Shown here: positions 41,313-52,084 of the stretch, piece after piece
How positions within the stretch are numbered: the stretch's first letter is position 1
Layout: each line of letters begins with the position of its first letter
DNA from: Sporomusaceae bacterium
GTDB lineage: Bacteria; Bacillota; Negativicutes; Acidaminococcales; JAJUGR01
NCBI GenBank assembly: GCA_029265905.1
Contig: JAJUGR010000006.1
Location: forward strand, 1 to 64,000
Direction of reading: 5' to 3'
DNA length: 64,000 nucleotides
Notes under the pieces: generated by a model
What the model was told of the DNA's origin: nothing
Databases searched by the model: none
The model's input: only the letters and a program-made list of their open reading frames with translations
Translations under genes and position numbers: made by a program

Positions 41313-42209
41313 TTATCTGTGCACCGCATGTGTTCCGGCATCAGGCAAAACCTTGACTGGCCGCAGGCCATTGGCCTGCCACCTGCCCATGCCTAAAAAA
41401 TGCGCGTATTCATCGTACACCCGGACAACCGTGCCGGACGACAACTGTTCCTGTGGCAAAACAACCGTTCTGCCGATGGCGAAATCAACAACCGCCGCCG
41501 CCGGCAACCGCACCGCCTCGATAAAAGCCATGTACTGATCGGCCGGTTTGAGCAATGCCGCGCCCTGAGCTTTGATTTCCTCCAAAGTGCTTGCCTCGTT
41601 CAGCCCGAAAGGGCCGGCTTCCGTACGGAGCAAAAAGGTTACCGTTCCGGCCATCCCCAGCCGCTGGGCAATGGCCTCCGCCAGGGTGCGGATGTAGGTC
41701 CCTTTGGAGCAGTCCGCCTCCACCAAGATCCGGTCTTGCTCCTGCTTGACTAATTGCAGGCGCCGGATGACGATCGACCGCGGGGCGCGTTCGACAACCT
41801 GCCCGGCCCGCGCCAGTTCATAAAGCCTTTTGCCTTGGTGGTGAACGGCAGAGTACATCGGCGGTATTTGTTCCTGCGGTCCCGTCAGCGCCGCCAGAAC
41901 CTGCTCGATCTCCGACCCGCCCAAAGAGCGTACGTCGCTTGTGGCAATAACGCGGCCGCTGTCGTCGCCGGTGTCCGTTTGTTCGCCAAAGCTCAGCCAG
42001 AACCGATATGTTTTGTCGTGACCGTCAAAATACTCGATGAACCGCGTCGCCAAACCGCAGAACACCGGCAGCACGCCCGCCGCATCGGGATCAAGCGTGC
42101 CGGCATGGCCGACACGCCGAATTCCCAACGTCCGCCGCACGAAGCTGATCACGTCATGCGAGGTCATGCCAGGGGGTTTGAGAACGTTCAAGACGCCGTC
42201 ACAGCCCAT
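41313..42209 (-). CDS. truB: tRNA pseudouridine(55) synthase
   Basis: GVLNVLKPPGMTSHDVISFVRR, GHAGTLDPDAAGVLPV, CSKGTYIRTLAEAI. Confidence 0.98.
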   Translation of the reverse strand: MGCDGVLNVLKPPGMTSHDVISFVRRTLGIRRVGHAGTLDPDAAGVLPVFCGLATRFIEYFDGHDKTYRFWLSFGEQTDTGDDSGRVIATSDVRSLGGSEIEQVLAALTGPQEQIPPMYSAVHHQGKRLYELARAGQVVERAPRSIVIRRLQLVKQEQDRILVEADCSKGTYIRTLAEAIAQRLGMAGTVTFLLRTEAGPFGLNEASTLEEIKAQGAALLKPADQYMAFIEAVRLPAAAVVDFAIGRTVVLPQEQLSSGTVVRVYDEYAHFLGMGRWQANGLRPVKVLPDAGTHAVHR

Positions 42210-43161
42210 TGTCAATCGCCTCCGACAGCGTTTTTAAAATGACCGCTTTCGCTTCGTCCAGGGGACGCGGTATCGTGCAGCCAGCCGCCCGCTTGTGTCC
42301 GCCGCCGCCGTACTGCAAGGCGACCGCGCTCACATCCAGTTCCTTTGAACGCATGCTGACCCGCGTCACGTCCGGCGCAACGCTTTTAAGCAAGACCGCC
42401 ACTTCCACCCCTTCGATGTAGCGAGGATAGCGGATAAACGAATCCGAATCAGTTTCCGGGTCGTACTGATCCAAAGGAATGCTGATCAACGCCACCCGTC
42501 CGTCGCTGTGCATTTCCAGCCCGGACAAGACATTGGCCAATTTGCTGACCGTCTGGACCGGCTGCGTCTCTATGCGGTCGGAAACCACATTCGGCTGCAC
42601 GCCCGCCTCCAAGAGGCGCGCCGCCAGCCGCATCGTCCTGGGGGTCGTGTTGGCGTAGCGGAAAAAACCGCAATCCGTGGCGATGCCCGTGTAGAGCGCC
42701 TCCGCTACGCCCGTTTTCGCATAGTCATACTGCCAATAATCCGCCAGTTGCGCAATCATTTCCGCCGTGGCGGCCGCGCGGACGTCAAGCCAGCGCATCT
42801 CGCTGAAGCCGGTGTTTGAAACATGGTGGTCAATGTTGAGCACCGGCAGCCCCGGCGCGACCATTTGGCGCACGCGACCGATTCGCCCGTCGTCGCTGGC
42901 ATCAAGCACGACAAGCAAATCGGCGTCAAGCTGCTCCTCCGATACCGGTTTGATCAGCTCCGCCCCCAGCAAGTTTTGAAATACCGCCGGAACGGAATCA
43001 TCGACCACCATGACCGGACGGCAGCCTTTTTCAAGCAACAGCCAGTACAAACCTAGCATAGCCCCGATGGCATCGCCATCGGGGCTCACATGCACGGTCA
43101 AGACTGGTTTCTGACTGGCTAACAATCGCTCAGCCGCACCCGCAAGCTCCATCTCAACCAT
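42199..43161 (-). CDS. nrnA: DHH/DHHA1 bifunctional oligoribonuclease/PAP phosphatase
   Basis: VSPDGDAIGAMLGL, LNIDHHVSN, GGGGHKRAAGC. Confidence 0.94.
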   Translation of the reverse strand: MVEMELAGAAERLLASQKPVLTVHVSPDGDAIGAMLGLYWLLLEKGCRPVMVVDDSVPAVFQNLLGAELIKPVSEEQLDADLLVVLDASDDGRIGRVRQMVAPGLPVLNIDHHVSNTGFSEMRWLDVRAAATAEMIAQLADYWQYDYAKTGVAEALYTGIATDCGFFRYANTTPRTMRLAARLLEAGVQPNVVSDRIETQPVQTVSKLANVLSGLEMHSDGRVALISIPLDQYDPETDSDSFIRYPRYIEGVEVAVLLKSVAPDVTRVSMRSKELDVSAVALQYGGGGHKRAAGCTIPRPLDEAKAVILKTLSEAIDNGL

Positions 43162-43519
43162 TATTTTTCTCCCCATCTTCACGCTGCACCTGCAGCAGCA
43201 AGCGCTGAATATGCTCGCTATACGCCAGCGATTCATCCAAATGGAAAGACAACTCCGGCGTACAGCGCAGCCGGATGCGGCGACCGATCTCCGAGCGCAG
43301 GAACCCGGCGGCTTTTTGCAAAGCCTGCCAGGTTTCCTTTTTCTCTTCATCCGTGCCGTAGAGACTGACAAAGACTTTCGCCTGCCGCAAGTCAGCCGTA
43401 GCTTCGACGCCGGTCACAGTCACGAAATGAATGCGAGGGTCCTTCATTTCGTTTAAGATGATCTGGCTGATTTCCTGCTTAATAAACTCTTGAACCTTTT
43501 CAACGCGTACCTTAGACAT
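43154..43519 (-). CDS. rbfA: Ribosome-binding factor A
   Basis: RVEKVQEFIKQEISQIILNEMKDPR. Confidence 0.96.
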   Translation of the reverse strand: MSKVRVEKVQEFIKQEISQIILNEMKDPRIHFVTVTGVEATADLRQAKVFVSLYGTDEEKKETWQALQKAAGFLRSEIGRRIRLRCTPELSFHLDESLAYSEHIQRLLLQVQREDGEKNNG

Positions 43520-43535
43520 ATTCTACCCCCTGCAA

Positions 43536-46058
43536 TCAGCGGATTTCCTCCATCGTGAAGGCTTCCAGCACGTCGCCCGGTTTGAAATCGCGGAATTTTT
43601 CAAGCATGATCCCGCATTCGTAACCGGTTGCCACTTCTTTGACGTCATCTTTAAAGCGCCGCAACGAGTCTATCTCGCCTTCGTGAATGACGATACCGTC
43701 GCGAATGACGCGCATCTGCGACGACCGCGTGATTTTGCCTTCCAGCACATAGCAGCCGGCAATCACGGTCTTGGAAATGGTAATCAACTGGCGCACTTCC
43801 GCCTTGCCTTGAATGACTTCTTTATATTTCGGGGCCAGCATGCCCTTCATGGCCGCTTCCATATCCTCAATCGCCTCATAAATGACGCGGTAGAGGCGGA
43901 TGTCAACCTTCTCCTGATCGGCCGCTTTTCTGGCGTTGTTGTCGGGCCGCACGTTGTAGCCAATGATAATCGCATTGGATGCGGAAGCCAGCATGACGTC
44001 GGACTCGTTGATGGCGCCCACGCCCGCATGAACAACAACAACCCGCACTTCTTCGTTTCTGATGTTTTGCAGCGATTGGCGCAGAGCCTCAACCGTACCC
44101 TGCACGTCGGCCTTGACGACGATATTGAGCTCCTTTAGCTTGCCCTCTTGGATCTGGCGGAAAATATCGTCAAGCGACACTTTTTGCGCCAACTGGAGCT
44201 CGTCCGTCCGTTTCTTGGCAATCCGTTTCTCCGCGACAGAACGGGCTGTTTTTTCATCGGTTACATACAAAATATCGCCGGCCTGGGGAACATCAGCCAA
44301 GCCCAGGACTTCGACCGGCGTGGAGGGCAGGGCTTTTTTGACTTTTTCCCCGCGTTCATTGATCATGGCCCGTACCTTGCCATAGGCGACGCCGGCAATA
44401 ATCGTGTCGCCTATGTGCAGCGTGCCCTTTTGCACAAGCACAGTGGCAACCGGTCCGCGGCCCTTGTCAAGCTGCGCTTCGATAATCGCGCCTTGCGCCG
44501 CACGGTTGGGATTGGCTTTCAGCTCCTGCATTTCCGAGACGAGCAAAATCATCTCCAATAGCGAAGTGATGCCGATTTTTTGCCGCGCGGAAACCGGAAC
44601 CATGATGGTGTCGCCGCCCCAGTCCTCCGCAATCAGCCCATACTCGGACAGCTGCTGCTTGATTCTGTCGGGATTGGCGTCCGGCTTGTCGATCTTGTTG
44701 ATCGCCACAATAATCGGCACGCCTGCCGACTTGGCATGGTTGATCGCCTCAATCGTCTGCGGCATGACGCCGTCGTCCGCAGCGACCACCAAAATGGCCA
44801 CGTCCGTAACCAGGGCGCCGCGGGCGCGCATCGAAGTGAAGGCGGCGTGTCCGGGCGTATCCAAGAAGGTGATTTTCTTGCCCTGGTAGTTGACCTGGTA
44901 GGCGCCGATATGCTGCGTGATGCCGCCCGCTTCGCGCGCGGTAACGTTCGTTTTGCGGATGACATCCAAGAGGGACGTTTTGCCATGGTCGACGTGGCCC
45001 ATGACCACGACAACCGGCGGACGCGGCTGCAGGGTTTCCGGTTCGTCGACGATTTCCGGCACTTCCGTCGGGTCCTGTTCCGGCGGCAGCGCTTCTACCG
45101 CCACCTGGTATTCGCCCGCCACGATGACAGCCGTATCAAAGTCTACCTCTTGGTTTATGGTAACCATGACGCCCAGCATCAGCAGCTTTTTCATGACATC
45201 GCCCACTTCGCGATGCATTTTTTCTGCCAATTCTTTGACCGTTATCGATTCGCCAATGACGATTTTGGTCGGTTTTGGCACTTCAACGCGTGGCGCGGCC
45301 GGCGATTTTCCGCCGCGATGCGTGCCGCCGCGATGCGTGCCGCCGCGTGCGCCGCCAAAAGCAGCGCCGCCGCGACGCTCGCTCTTTTTGTCCCCTTTGT
45401 CCCCTTTGTCCCCTTTGTCCCGGTCCTTGTCGCGGAACTGTTCGCTGCGGCCCTTTGCAGGAGCGGCGGGACGCGAAACAGGTGCAACCGGGGCAACCGG
45501 CGCGGCCGCCGGACGCGGTCCCTGCGGCCTGTCAAATCCGCCTTGCGGGCGCGGTCCTTGCGCTCTGTCGAACCCGCCTTGCGGGCGAGCGCCCGTTGGG
45601 CGCTGCCCCTGGAACTCACCGGCGCCCTGCGGCCGGCCGCCTTGCGGGCGATTGAAACCGCCTTGCGGACGCGGTCCTTGTCCTGCCTGTGCCGGGCGCT
45701 GCTGCCCGCCTCGAGGAGCGGCGCCCCCCTGCGGCGGGCGTTGTTGGGGACGATCCTGACCCGCTTGTGCAGCCTGCGGCCGGAAAGGCGGGCGGTCCTG
45801 CGGTTGGGCAGGCCGGGCTTGCTGCTGCCCGGCGGCCGGTACCGGCCGGCTCGGCTGGGCCGGTGCGGCGGCAGGCTGTTTGGGCGCCGCCTGAGGTGCT
45901 TTTTTGGCAAAGGCTTTTATAATAATCGCCTTTTCTTCGTCATCAACAACGCTCATATGATTGCGTGCCGGACGATTATTACGTTCGAGCAAATCCAAAA
46001 TAACCTTGCTCGTTGTTTCGAACTCTTTTGCTAATTCAAAGATTCTATACTTGGACAT
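43536..46058 (-). CDS. infB: Translation initiation factor IF-2 with long low-complexity linker
   Basis: [50 protein letters not shown]. Confidence 0.99.
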   Translation of the reverse strand: MSKYRIFELAKEFETTSKVILDLLERNNRPARNHMSVVDDEEKAIIIKAFAKKAPQAAPKQPAAAPAQPSRPVPAAGQQQARPAQPQDRPPFRPQAAQAGQDRPQQRPPQGGAAPRGGQQRPAQAGQGPRPQGGFNRPQGGRPQGAGEFQGQRPTGARPQGGFDRAQGPRPQGGFDRPQGPRPAAAPVAPVAPVSRPAAPAKGRSEQFRDKDRDKGDKGDKGDKKSERRGGAAFGGARGGTHRGGTHRGGKSPAAPRVEVPKPTKIVIGESITVKELAEKMHREVGDVMKKLLMLGVMVTINQEVDFDTAVIVAGEYQVAVEALPPEQDPTEVPEIVDEPETLQPRPPVVVVMGHVDHGKTSLLDVIRKTNVTAREAGGITQHIGAYQVNYQGKKITFLDTPGHAAFTSMRARGALVTDVAILVVAADDGVMPQTIEAINHAKSAGVPIIVAINKIDKPDANPDRIKQQLSEYGLIAEDWGGDTIMVPVSARQKIGITSLLEMILLVSEMQELKANPNRAAQGAIIEAQLDKGRGPVATVLVQKGTLHIGDTIIAGVAYGKVRAMINERGEKVKKALPSTPVEVLGLADVPQAGDILYVTDEKTARSVAEKRIAKKRTDELQLAQKVSLDDIFRQIQEGKLKELNIVVKADVQGTVEALRQSLQNIRNEEVRVVVVHAGVGAINESDVMLASASNAIIIGYNVRPDNNARKAADQEKVDIRLYRVIYEAIEDMEAAMKGMLAPKYKEVIQGKAEVRQLITISKTVIAGCYVLEGKITRSSQMRVIRDGIVIHEGEIDSLRRFKDDVKEVATGYECGIMLEKFRDFKPGDVLEAFTMEEIR
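45300..45910 (-). repeat. Low-complexity/tandem-repeat segment of infB encoding PQGGFDR…QGPRPQGG and [10 protein letters not shown] repeats
   Basis: TCCCCTTTG repeated; GCCGCGATGCGTGCC repeated; PQGG-encoding units. Confidence 0.8.
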
Positions 46059-46071
46059 TCATCCACCCCCA

Positions 46072-46410
46072 TTATTCTTGACTTGATGCGCACTGCTCCA
46101 TCTCATCCAGACGTTTGATAATCATGGTTGCCAACCCTGTATCAGTCACGGCAGCCGCGGCTCGCGTTCCTTTGCCAATCGCGCCGCCCATTTCATTTTT
46201 CTGCAAAGCAAAGCGCCAGGGCGCTTCATAGTAAATGGCCATGCTTTGGTAACGATCAATCGTCGCCGCGGAGGCATCGGAAGCGATTAACAGCAATTTC
46301 GCCTTGCCGCTGCGCACACATTGTTCAACCGCCATTTCACCTGAGACCAGCTTGCCAGCGCGCTTGGCCAAGCCAATTGCAGACAAAACCTGCAGACGCG
46401 CCTTATTCAT
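46072..46410 (-). CDS. L7Ae/L30e-family ribosomal protein-like (YlxQ)
   Basis: AIGLAKRAGKLVSGEMAVEQCVRSGKAKLLLIASDAS. Confidence 0.9.
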   Translation of the reverse strand: MNKARLQVLSAIGLAKRAGKLVSGEMAVEQCVRSGKAKLLLIASDASAATIDRYQSMAIYYEAPWRFALQKNEMGGAIGKGTRAAAAVTDTGLATMIIKRLDEMEQCASSQE

Positions 46411-46672
46411 CTTCCAGCACGTCCACAAGCAAAGTCTCATAAATTTCCGGGCTTACCGCTTGCTCCAGCGCCCGGTCGAAGCGCTTTTCCTTATAGGCTT
46501 TCCGCACGCAGGAACGCTTGGCGCACACATAAACGCCCCGTCCGGCCTTCTTGCCGGTCGTATCAAGGACAATTTCCCCCTCCGGCGTTCTCACAACGCG
46601 GATGAGTTCCTTTTTGGGGAACATCTGCTGGCATCCGACACACATCCGTTGCGGGATTTTTCTTACCTTCAC
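46403..46672 (-). CDS. ylxR: YlxR/RnpM RNA-binding family protein
   Basis: KIPQRMCVGCQQMFPKKELIRVVRTPEGEI…GRGVYVCAKRSCVRKA. Confidence 0.95.
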   Translation of the reverse strand: MKVRKIPQRMCVGCQQMFPKKELIRVVRTPEGEIVLDTTGKKAGRGVYVCAKRSCVRKAYKEKRFDRALEQAVSPEIYETLLVDVLEDE

Positions 46673-47727
46673 AGCAGTTCATCCTCCTGCAGTTCGCTTG
46701 CCTGCGACTCGCTCTTGATGTCAATTTTCCAGCCGGTCAGCTTCGCCGCCAGACGGGCGTTTTGCCCTTCCTTGCCAATGGCAAGCGACAGTTGGTAATC
46801 CGGCACAATGACGCGGCAAATTTTTTCCGCTTCGTTTGCCTCCACGCTCACGACCTTCGCCGGGCTCAGCGCATTGGCGACATAAACGGCAGGATCGGTG
46901 CTGTACTTCACGATGTCGATTTTCTCGCCGCGCAGCTCATTGACAATCGTCTGCACGCGCATGCCCTTATGTCCGACGCAGGCGCCGACCGGATCGACAT
47001 TTTCGTCCTTCGTGTACACCGCAATCTTCGAGCGCAAGCCAGACTCGCGGGCAACCGCCTTGATTTCCACCACGCCGTCATGGATTTCCGGCACTTCCAA
47101 CTCAAACAAGCGCTTGAGCAAGCCCGGATGGGTGCGGGACACCATGATCTGCGGCCCCTTCGTCGTCTTCTTGACTTCAATGATGTACGTCTTGATGCGG
47201 TCCAGGTGGTGATAGATCTCGCCCGGAATTTGCTCGCTCGGCGTCAAAATGGCCTCCGCCCGTCCCAAGTCGATAAACACGTTCTTTTGCTCGACCCGTT
47301 GCACGATGCCGGTCACGATGTCGCTCTCGCGATTGGAAAATTTCTCGTAAACCATGCCGCGCTCCGCTTCGCGAATGCGCTGCACGACGACCTGTTTAGC
47401 AGTCTGCGCGGCAATGCGGCCGAAATTCCGCGGCGTCACTTCAATTTCGACAATGTCGCCGACGACATAGCGGGGATCAAGCAGGAGCGCTTCCTGCAGC
47501 GTGATTTCCAGGTTGGCGTCCTCGATGTTGTCCACCACCAGTTTGCGTCCGAACACATGGATGTCGCCGGTTTGGCGGTCAAGGCTGACACGGACATTCT
47601 GCGCCGAGCCAAAATTGCGCTTATAGGCGGAGATGAGCGCCGCCTCCACCGCTTCAAATAAGATGTCAGGCACAATGCCCTTTTCCTTGCCTATTTCCTG
47701 CACTGCTTGCATGAACTCTGCATTCAC
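46669..47727 (-). CDS. nusA: Transcription termination/antitermination factor NusA
   Basis: KEKGIVPDILFEAVEAALISAYKRNF, GACVGHKGMRVQTIVNELRGEKIDIV. Confidence 0.98.
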   Translation of the reverse strand: MNAEFMQAVQEIGKEKGIVPDILFEAVEAALISAYKRNFGSAQNVRVSLDRQTGDIHVFGRKLVVDNIEDANLEITLQEALLLDPRYVVGDIVEIEVTPRNFGRIAAQTAKQVVVQRIREAERGMVYEKFSNRESDIVTGIVQRVEQKNVFIDLGRAEAILTPSEQIPGEIYHHLDRIKTYIIEVKKTTKGPQIMVSRTHPGLLKRLFELEVPEIHDGVVEIKAVARESGLRSKIAVYTKDENVDPVGACVGHKGMRVQTIVNELRGEKIDIVKYSTDPAVYVANALSPAKVVSVEANEAEKICRVIVPDYQLSLAIGKEGQNARLAAKLTGWKIDIKSESQASELQEDELL

Positions 47728-47767
47728 ACCGATGTTCCTCCTACCATTTTTATCCTAGATTTTTTGG

Positions 47768-48226
47768 TTAAAATTCCAGATGCAGACGAACCAAAGCGAC
47801 ATCCTGCCGGTCCACAACAACCGATTCGTCCCCGACCAGCAGCGTGATTGTTTCCGGCGAGTGATCGGCCAGGACGCCGACCAGCTGCTTTTTGCCATTT
47901 TGGGGTGCAAAAAAAGTGACCTCCACTTTGCTGCCCTTATGACGAATAAAATCCTTCTCCTTTTTGAGCGGCCGGTCAAGCCCTGGCGAAGATACCTCCA
48001 GGTAATAGCTCTCGCGGATCGGATCTTTGGCATCAAGCAAAGTCTCCAGTTTTTCACTTACCATCTGGCAGTCATCAATCTCTATGCCGCCCGCTTTATC
48101 AAGATAGACACGAAGATACCAGTCTCTTTCCCTGACAAACTCCACATCCACCAGTTCCAGATTTGTCCCCTGCAGGATCTCCAGCGTCCAATCCGTTACG
48201 ATCTTTTCAATGTCTTCTCTTGCCAT
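47768..48226 (-). CDS. rimP: Ribosome maturation factor RimP
   Basis: LELVDVEFVRERDWYLRVYLDKAGGIEIDDC, YYLEVSSPGLDRPLK. Confidence 0.97.
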   Translation of the reverse strand: MAREDIEKIVTDWTLEILQGTNLELVDVEFVRERDWYLRVYLDKAGGIEIDDCQMVSEKLETLLDAKDPIRESYYLEVSSPGLDRPLKKEKDFIRHKGSKVEVTFFAPQNGKKQLVGVLADHSPETITLLVGDESVVVDRQDVALVRLHLEF

Positions 48227-48320
48227 CCATTTCACCTCCCTGATCATTAAAGCCCCTGAGTAAACCGAGAGAGTGGGTTGTCAACCCACTCTCTCGTAAA
48301 AAGCCTTCAGTTCACTAACC

Positions 48321-48350
48321 ATTGTACCACTATTACCCTAGCATTGACAA
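48321..48350 (-). promoter_or_regulatory. Sigma-A promoter TTGTCA-18-TACAAT for the rimP-nusA-infB operon
   Basis: Minus-strand hexamers between polC and rimP. Confidence 0.75.
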
Positions 48351-48372
48351 CACCAAACTTTTGAATTCCCCG

Positions 48373-51300
48373 TTAGCCAAATAACGCCAGTTGGTCGCTC
48401 TCGGGCAGGCCCGCCAAGCAGCCGTGCCCGCGCAGCAGTTCGACAATCGTTTTTGAGACGTGCGAACGGTTCCGCAGATCGTCGATTGACAAAAACTCCC
48501 GCTGGGCGCGCGCCTCGGCGATGTTCTTCGCAGCGTTGTCCCCCACGCCCTGCAGGGCGGACAAAGGCGGCAGGAGGCCGTCTTCTCGCACCTGAAAGCG
48601 GATGGGGTCCGATTTGTACAGGTCGATCGGATAAAGGCAAAAACCGCGCAGGTACATTTCCAGCGCCACTTCCAGGATCGTTTGCAGGCTCTTTTCCTTG
48701 ACGCTCGCCTTGTTGCCAAGCTGTTCGAGCTCGCGCAGGCGGTTTTTAATGGCGTCCTTGCCTTGAACAATTAAATCAGCATCGAAATCATCAGCCCGGA
48801 TGCTGAAGTAAGCGGCGTAAAAAGCCAGCGGATGATGCACTTTGCAGTAGGCGATGCGGTAGGCCATCAGCACGTATGCCACCGCATGCGCCTTGGGGAA
48901 CATGTATTTGATCTTTTGGCACGACTCGATATACCACTCCGGGACGTTTTTTGCCCGCATGGCCGCGCACTGGTCGGGGTTGACGCCCTTGCCTTTACGC
49001 ACGGACTCCATGATCTTGAATGCCAGTCCCGGTTCCAGACCCTTTTGAATCAAATAGACCATGATGTCGTCGCGGGCGGAAATCGTCTCTGAAACCTTGG
49101 CCGTACCGCTGCGGATCAAGTCCTGCGCATTGTTGAGCCATACGTCCGTGCCGTGGGAAAAGCCGCTGACGCGGACCAATTCGCTAAAGCCGGTCGGCTT
49201 GATGTCCTCAAGCATCTGGCGGACGAACTTGGTGCCGAACTCCGGTATGCCGTACGTGCCAACCGAGGAGCCGAGTTCCTTGGGCGACACGCCCAGCGCG
49301 TCGGTCGAGGAAAACAGCGACATCGTCGCCTGGTCGGCGATCGGTATGGTGCGCGGCGGAATGCGCGTGATGTCTTCCAGCATTTTGATCACGGTCGGAT
49401 CGTCATGCCCCAGAATATCAAGCTTGACCAAGCGGCTGCTGATCGAATGGTAGTCAAAATGGGTGGTGACGGTTGTGGCGTTTTTGTCGTCCGCCGGATA
49501 CTGAATCGGGGTGAAAAAATGCACGTCCATGTTGCGCGGCACGACCATGATGCCGCCCGGGTGCTGGCCGGTCGTCCGCTTGACGCCCGTGCAGCCGGGA
49601 ACAAGGCCGTTGATGCGCGCCTGGCGGCACTTGATGCCTTTGCCTTCAAAATACTTGCTGACGAAGCCGAAGGCGGTTTTATCGGCGATCGTCGCAATTG
49701 TGCCGGCGCGAAAGACGTTGTCGCGGCCGAACAGCTCCTCGGTATATTTATGCGCCACAGGCTGGTACTCGCCCGAGAAATTCAGATCGATATCCGGCAC
49801 CTTGTCGCCATGAAAGCCGAGGAAGACAGCAAACGGAATGTCGTGTCCGTCCCGCACCATCGGCTTATGGCAGCGCGGGCAGTCCTTGTCCGGCAGATCA
49901 AAGCCGGAGCCGGCGCTGCCGTCTAGGACAAATTCGCTGTGGCGGCAGGTTTCGCAGCGCCAGTGCGGCGGCAGCGGGTTGACCTCGGTGATATCCGTCA
50001 TCGTCGCAACAAACGACGAGCCGACGGACCCCCGCGACCCGACCAGATAGCCGTCATCGAGGGACTTTTTCACCAGCTTATGGGCAATAAGATACAAAAC
50101 GGCAAAGCCGTTGTTGATGATCGAATTCAGTTCCATCGTCAGCCGGTCCTGGACAAGCTGCGGCAGCTCGTCGCCGTACAGGCGCCGGGCATTTTCGTAA
50201 GCCATGTTGTAAATGTCGTCTTCCGCGCCTGGGATTTCCGGGGAATACAATTCGTCGGGAATCGGCTTAAACGTTTCCATGGCATCAGCAAGTTTGCGAG
50301 TGTTCTCGACAACCACTTCATAGGCCTTCCTTTCGCCCAGGTAAGAAAAAGCGGCCAGCATTTCTTCGGTGGTACGGAAAAAAACCGGCGGCTGCAGATC
50401 GGCGTCGCTGTAGCCCTGCCCCCCCATCAAGACGCGCCGGTAAACCTCGTCGCGCTCGTCCAAAAAGTGCACGTCGCAGGTGGCGACGACTGGCAAGGAC
50501 AGCTCTTCGCCCAAAGCGCAGATCCGGCGATTCAGGTCTTCCAGCGCCTTTTCGCCGGCCACTTTGCCTTGCCGGATCAAAAAGGCGTTGTTGCCCGTCG
50601 GCTGGATTTCCAAATAATCGTAGAAGCGGGCGATTTGCCGGACCTTCTCCTCCGGCTCCCCCTCCAACAGCGCTTGGTAAAGTTCGCCGGCCTCGCAGGC
50701 CGATCCGAGGACCAGCCCTTCACGGTACTGCTCCAGCAAAAAGCGCGGTATCCGCGGCTTGCGGTGGAAATACTGCAAATGCGACAGCGAGACCAGCCGG
50801 TACATGTTATGCAGGCCCACCAGGTTCTTGGCCAAAATCACAATGTGCCAGTACTCATTGATGTTGTCGTCAAAAAGATAGCCTTCCAAGCCGTAAATGA
50901 GCTTGATGCCGCATTTTTCCGCCGTCTCATAGGCTTCGGGGAAAGCCTGCACAACACCGTGGTCGGTGATGGCCACGGCCGGATGCCCCCATTTGGCGGC
51001 CCGCTTGATGAAATCCTTGATCGGCACCACCGAGTCCATCGAGCTCATGCGCGTGTGCGCATGCAGTTCGACCCGCTTCACGTCTGCCGAATCCTGACGG
51101 ACTTCCTTTTCCGTCAGCATGAGCGCCTCGACAAACAAAATCAGCTCATAGTCGTTGAACTTGTCGTGCTTTACGTCGCCGCTGACTTGCGCCATTTGGC
51201 CATTTGCCAATTTTTTCAGCACGCGTTCAGCTTCGTCCGCCTCCTCAAAAAAGACTTTGCAGCTGATGCCGTCCGTATCGTCGGCAATTTCAAACGTGAC

Positions 51301-52062
51301 CAAGGTTTTGCCGCTTTTGAGCACCCGGCTCTCCAGGTTAAAGATCGCGCCCTGCACGGTGACCTTATTTTCTTCCTCCTGAATCTCCATCAGCGGGCGC
51401 GGCTCGCCGCGCAAACGCTTGCCGAACAGCAACGGATTTTTGCTTTTCGTCGACTCTTGCGCCGTTTCCGCCGCTACGGCCAGCTGCGCCGCCCGGTAGG
51501 CCTCCGTTTGCCATTGCTCCTCCTCCGCCTCGCAATTGAGTTCGGCGGCTGGGGCGCTGGTCAGCAAGACGCGCCACGGCTGCCCGCTCATGGCTTCCAT
51601 CAAGGCGGAAAGCCGCTCGTCAAGCCCCTGCTCGAGCAAGTAATCGCGCACCATATCGCCCGGCATTTCCAGCGTCAGCCGCTGGTCATCCCACTGCCAC
51701 AGGGCCTGGGCCAAAAACCGAACCGAGGCTGGCTCCTGTCCCTCCAAAGCCGCCATGACCACTTGCTTGTCCAACGGCTTGGCAATTCTTCGCACCAGCG
51801 TAAGCTGGGGCTGTTGCAGCAAAAAGGAAACCTTGTCGAGCCCGCACTGCTGGCATAAAGCCTCCGCTACCGGCTGCAGCGCCGCTTCACTGATGGGCAA
51901 AGCCGTTTTTAAATAAATCCGCCATTGCGGCGGCTCCTCTTGTATCTCAACTTTTTCAATTGCGCTTTTACGCAACGCCTGTTGAACGGCAGCGGGCAAC
52001 GACAAGCCGGACAAAAAAGACCAAAACGCAGCCGAGTCGTCCGGTATCAAGCAGTAATTCAT
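48373..52062 (-). CDS. polC: DNA polymerase III alpha subunit, PolC type
   Basis: PHP domain ELHAHTRMSSMDSVVPIKDFIKRA, GSRGSVGSSFVATM, DIDLNFSGEYQ; OB domain; C-terminal active site. Confidence 0.97.
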   Translation of the reverse strand: MNYCLIPDDSAAFWSFLSGLSLPAAVQQALRKSAIEKVEIQEEPPQWRIYLKTALPISEAALQPVAEALCQQCGLDKVSFLLQQPQLTLVRRIAKPLDKQVVMAALEGQEPASVRFLAQALWQWDDQRLTLEMPGDMVRDYLLEQGLDERLSALMEAMSGQPWRVLLTSAPAAELNCEAEEEQWQTEAYRAAQLAVAAETAQESTKSKNPLLFGKRLRGEPRPLMEIQEEENKVTVQGAIFNLESRVLKSGKTLVTFEIADDTDGISCKVFFEEADEAERVLKKLANGQMAQVSGDVKHDKFNDYELILFVEALMLTEKEVRQDSADVKRVELHAHTRMSSMDSVVPIKDFIKRAAKWGHPAVAITDHGVVQAFPEAYETAEKCGIKLIYGLEGYLFDDNINEYWHIVILAKNLVGLHNMYRLVSLSHLQYFHRKPRIPRFLLEQYREGLVLGSACEAGELYQALLEGEPEEKVRQIARFYDYLEIQPTGNNAFLIRQGKVAGEKALEDLNRRICALGEELSLPVVATCDVHFLDERDEVYRRVLMGGQGYSDADLQPPVFFRTTEEMLAAFSYLGERKAYEVVVENTRKLADAMETFKPIPDELYSPEIPGAEDDIYNMAYENARRLYGDELPQLVQDRLTMELNSIINNGFAVLYLIAHKLVKKSLDDGYLVGSRGSVGSSFVATMTDITEVNPLPPHWRCETCRHSEFVLDGSAGSGFDLPDKDCPRCHKPMVRDGHDIPFAVFLGFHGDKVPDIDLNFSGEYQPVAHKYTEELFGRDNVFRAGTIATIADKTAFGFVSKYFEGKGIKCRQARINGLVPGCTGVKRTTGQHPGGIMVVPRNMDVHFFTPIQYPADDKNATTVTTHFDYHSISSRLVKLDILGHDDPTVIKMLEDITRIPPRTIPIADQATMSLFSSTDALGVSPKELGSSVGTYGIPEFGTKFVRQMLEDIKPTGFSELVRVSGFSHGTDVWLNNAQDLIRSGTAKVSETISARDDIMVYLIQKGLEPGLAFKIMESVRKGKGVNPDQCAAMRAKNVPEWYIESCQKIKYMFPKAHAVAYVLMAYRIAYCKVHHPLAFYAAYFSIRADDFDADLIVQGKDAIKNRLRELEQLGNKASVKEKSLQTILEVALEMYLRGFCLYPIDLYKSDPIRFQVREDGLLPPLSALQGVGDNAAKNIAEARAQREFLSIDDLRNRSHVSKTIVELLRGHGCLAGLPESDQLALFG

Positions 52063-52084
52063 TGCCTACCCCTCCTGAAAACAA

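Noticed and set aside
45389-45421. Short tandem repeats suggestive of a CRISPR or minisatellite
   Set aside because: 9-nt in-frame repeats encoding GDK inside infB; no spacers and no cas genes
44580-46034. 484-aa plus-strand ORF
   Set aside because: Antisense shadow of infB, Arg/Ala/Leu-rich low complexity
49939-51858. 639-aa plus-strand ORF
   Set aside because: Antisense shadow of polC; no motifs and no convincing start signal
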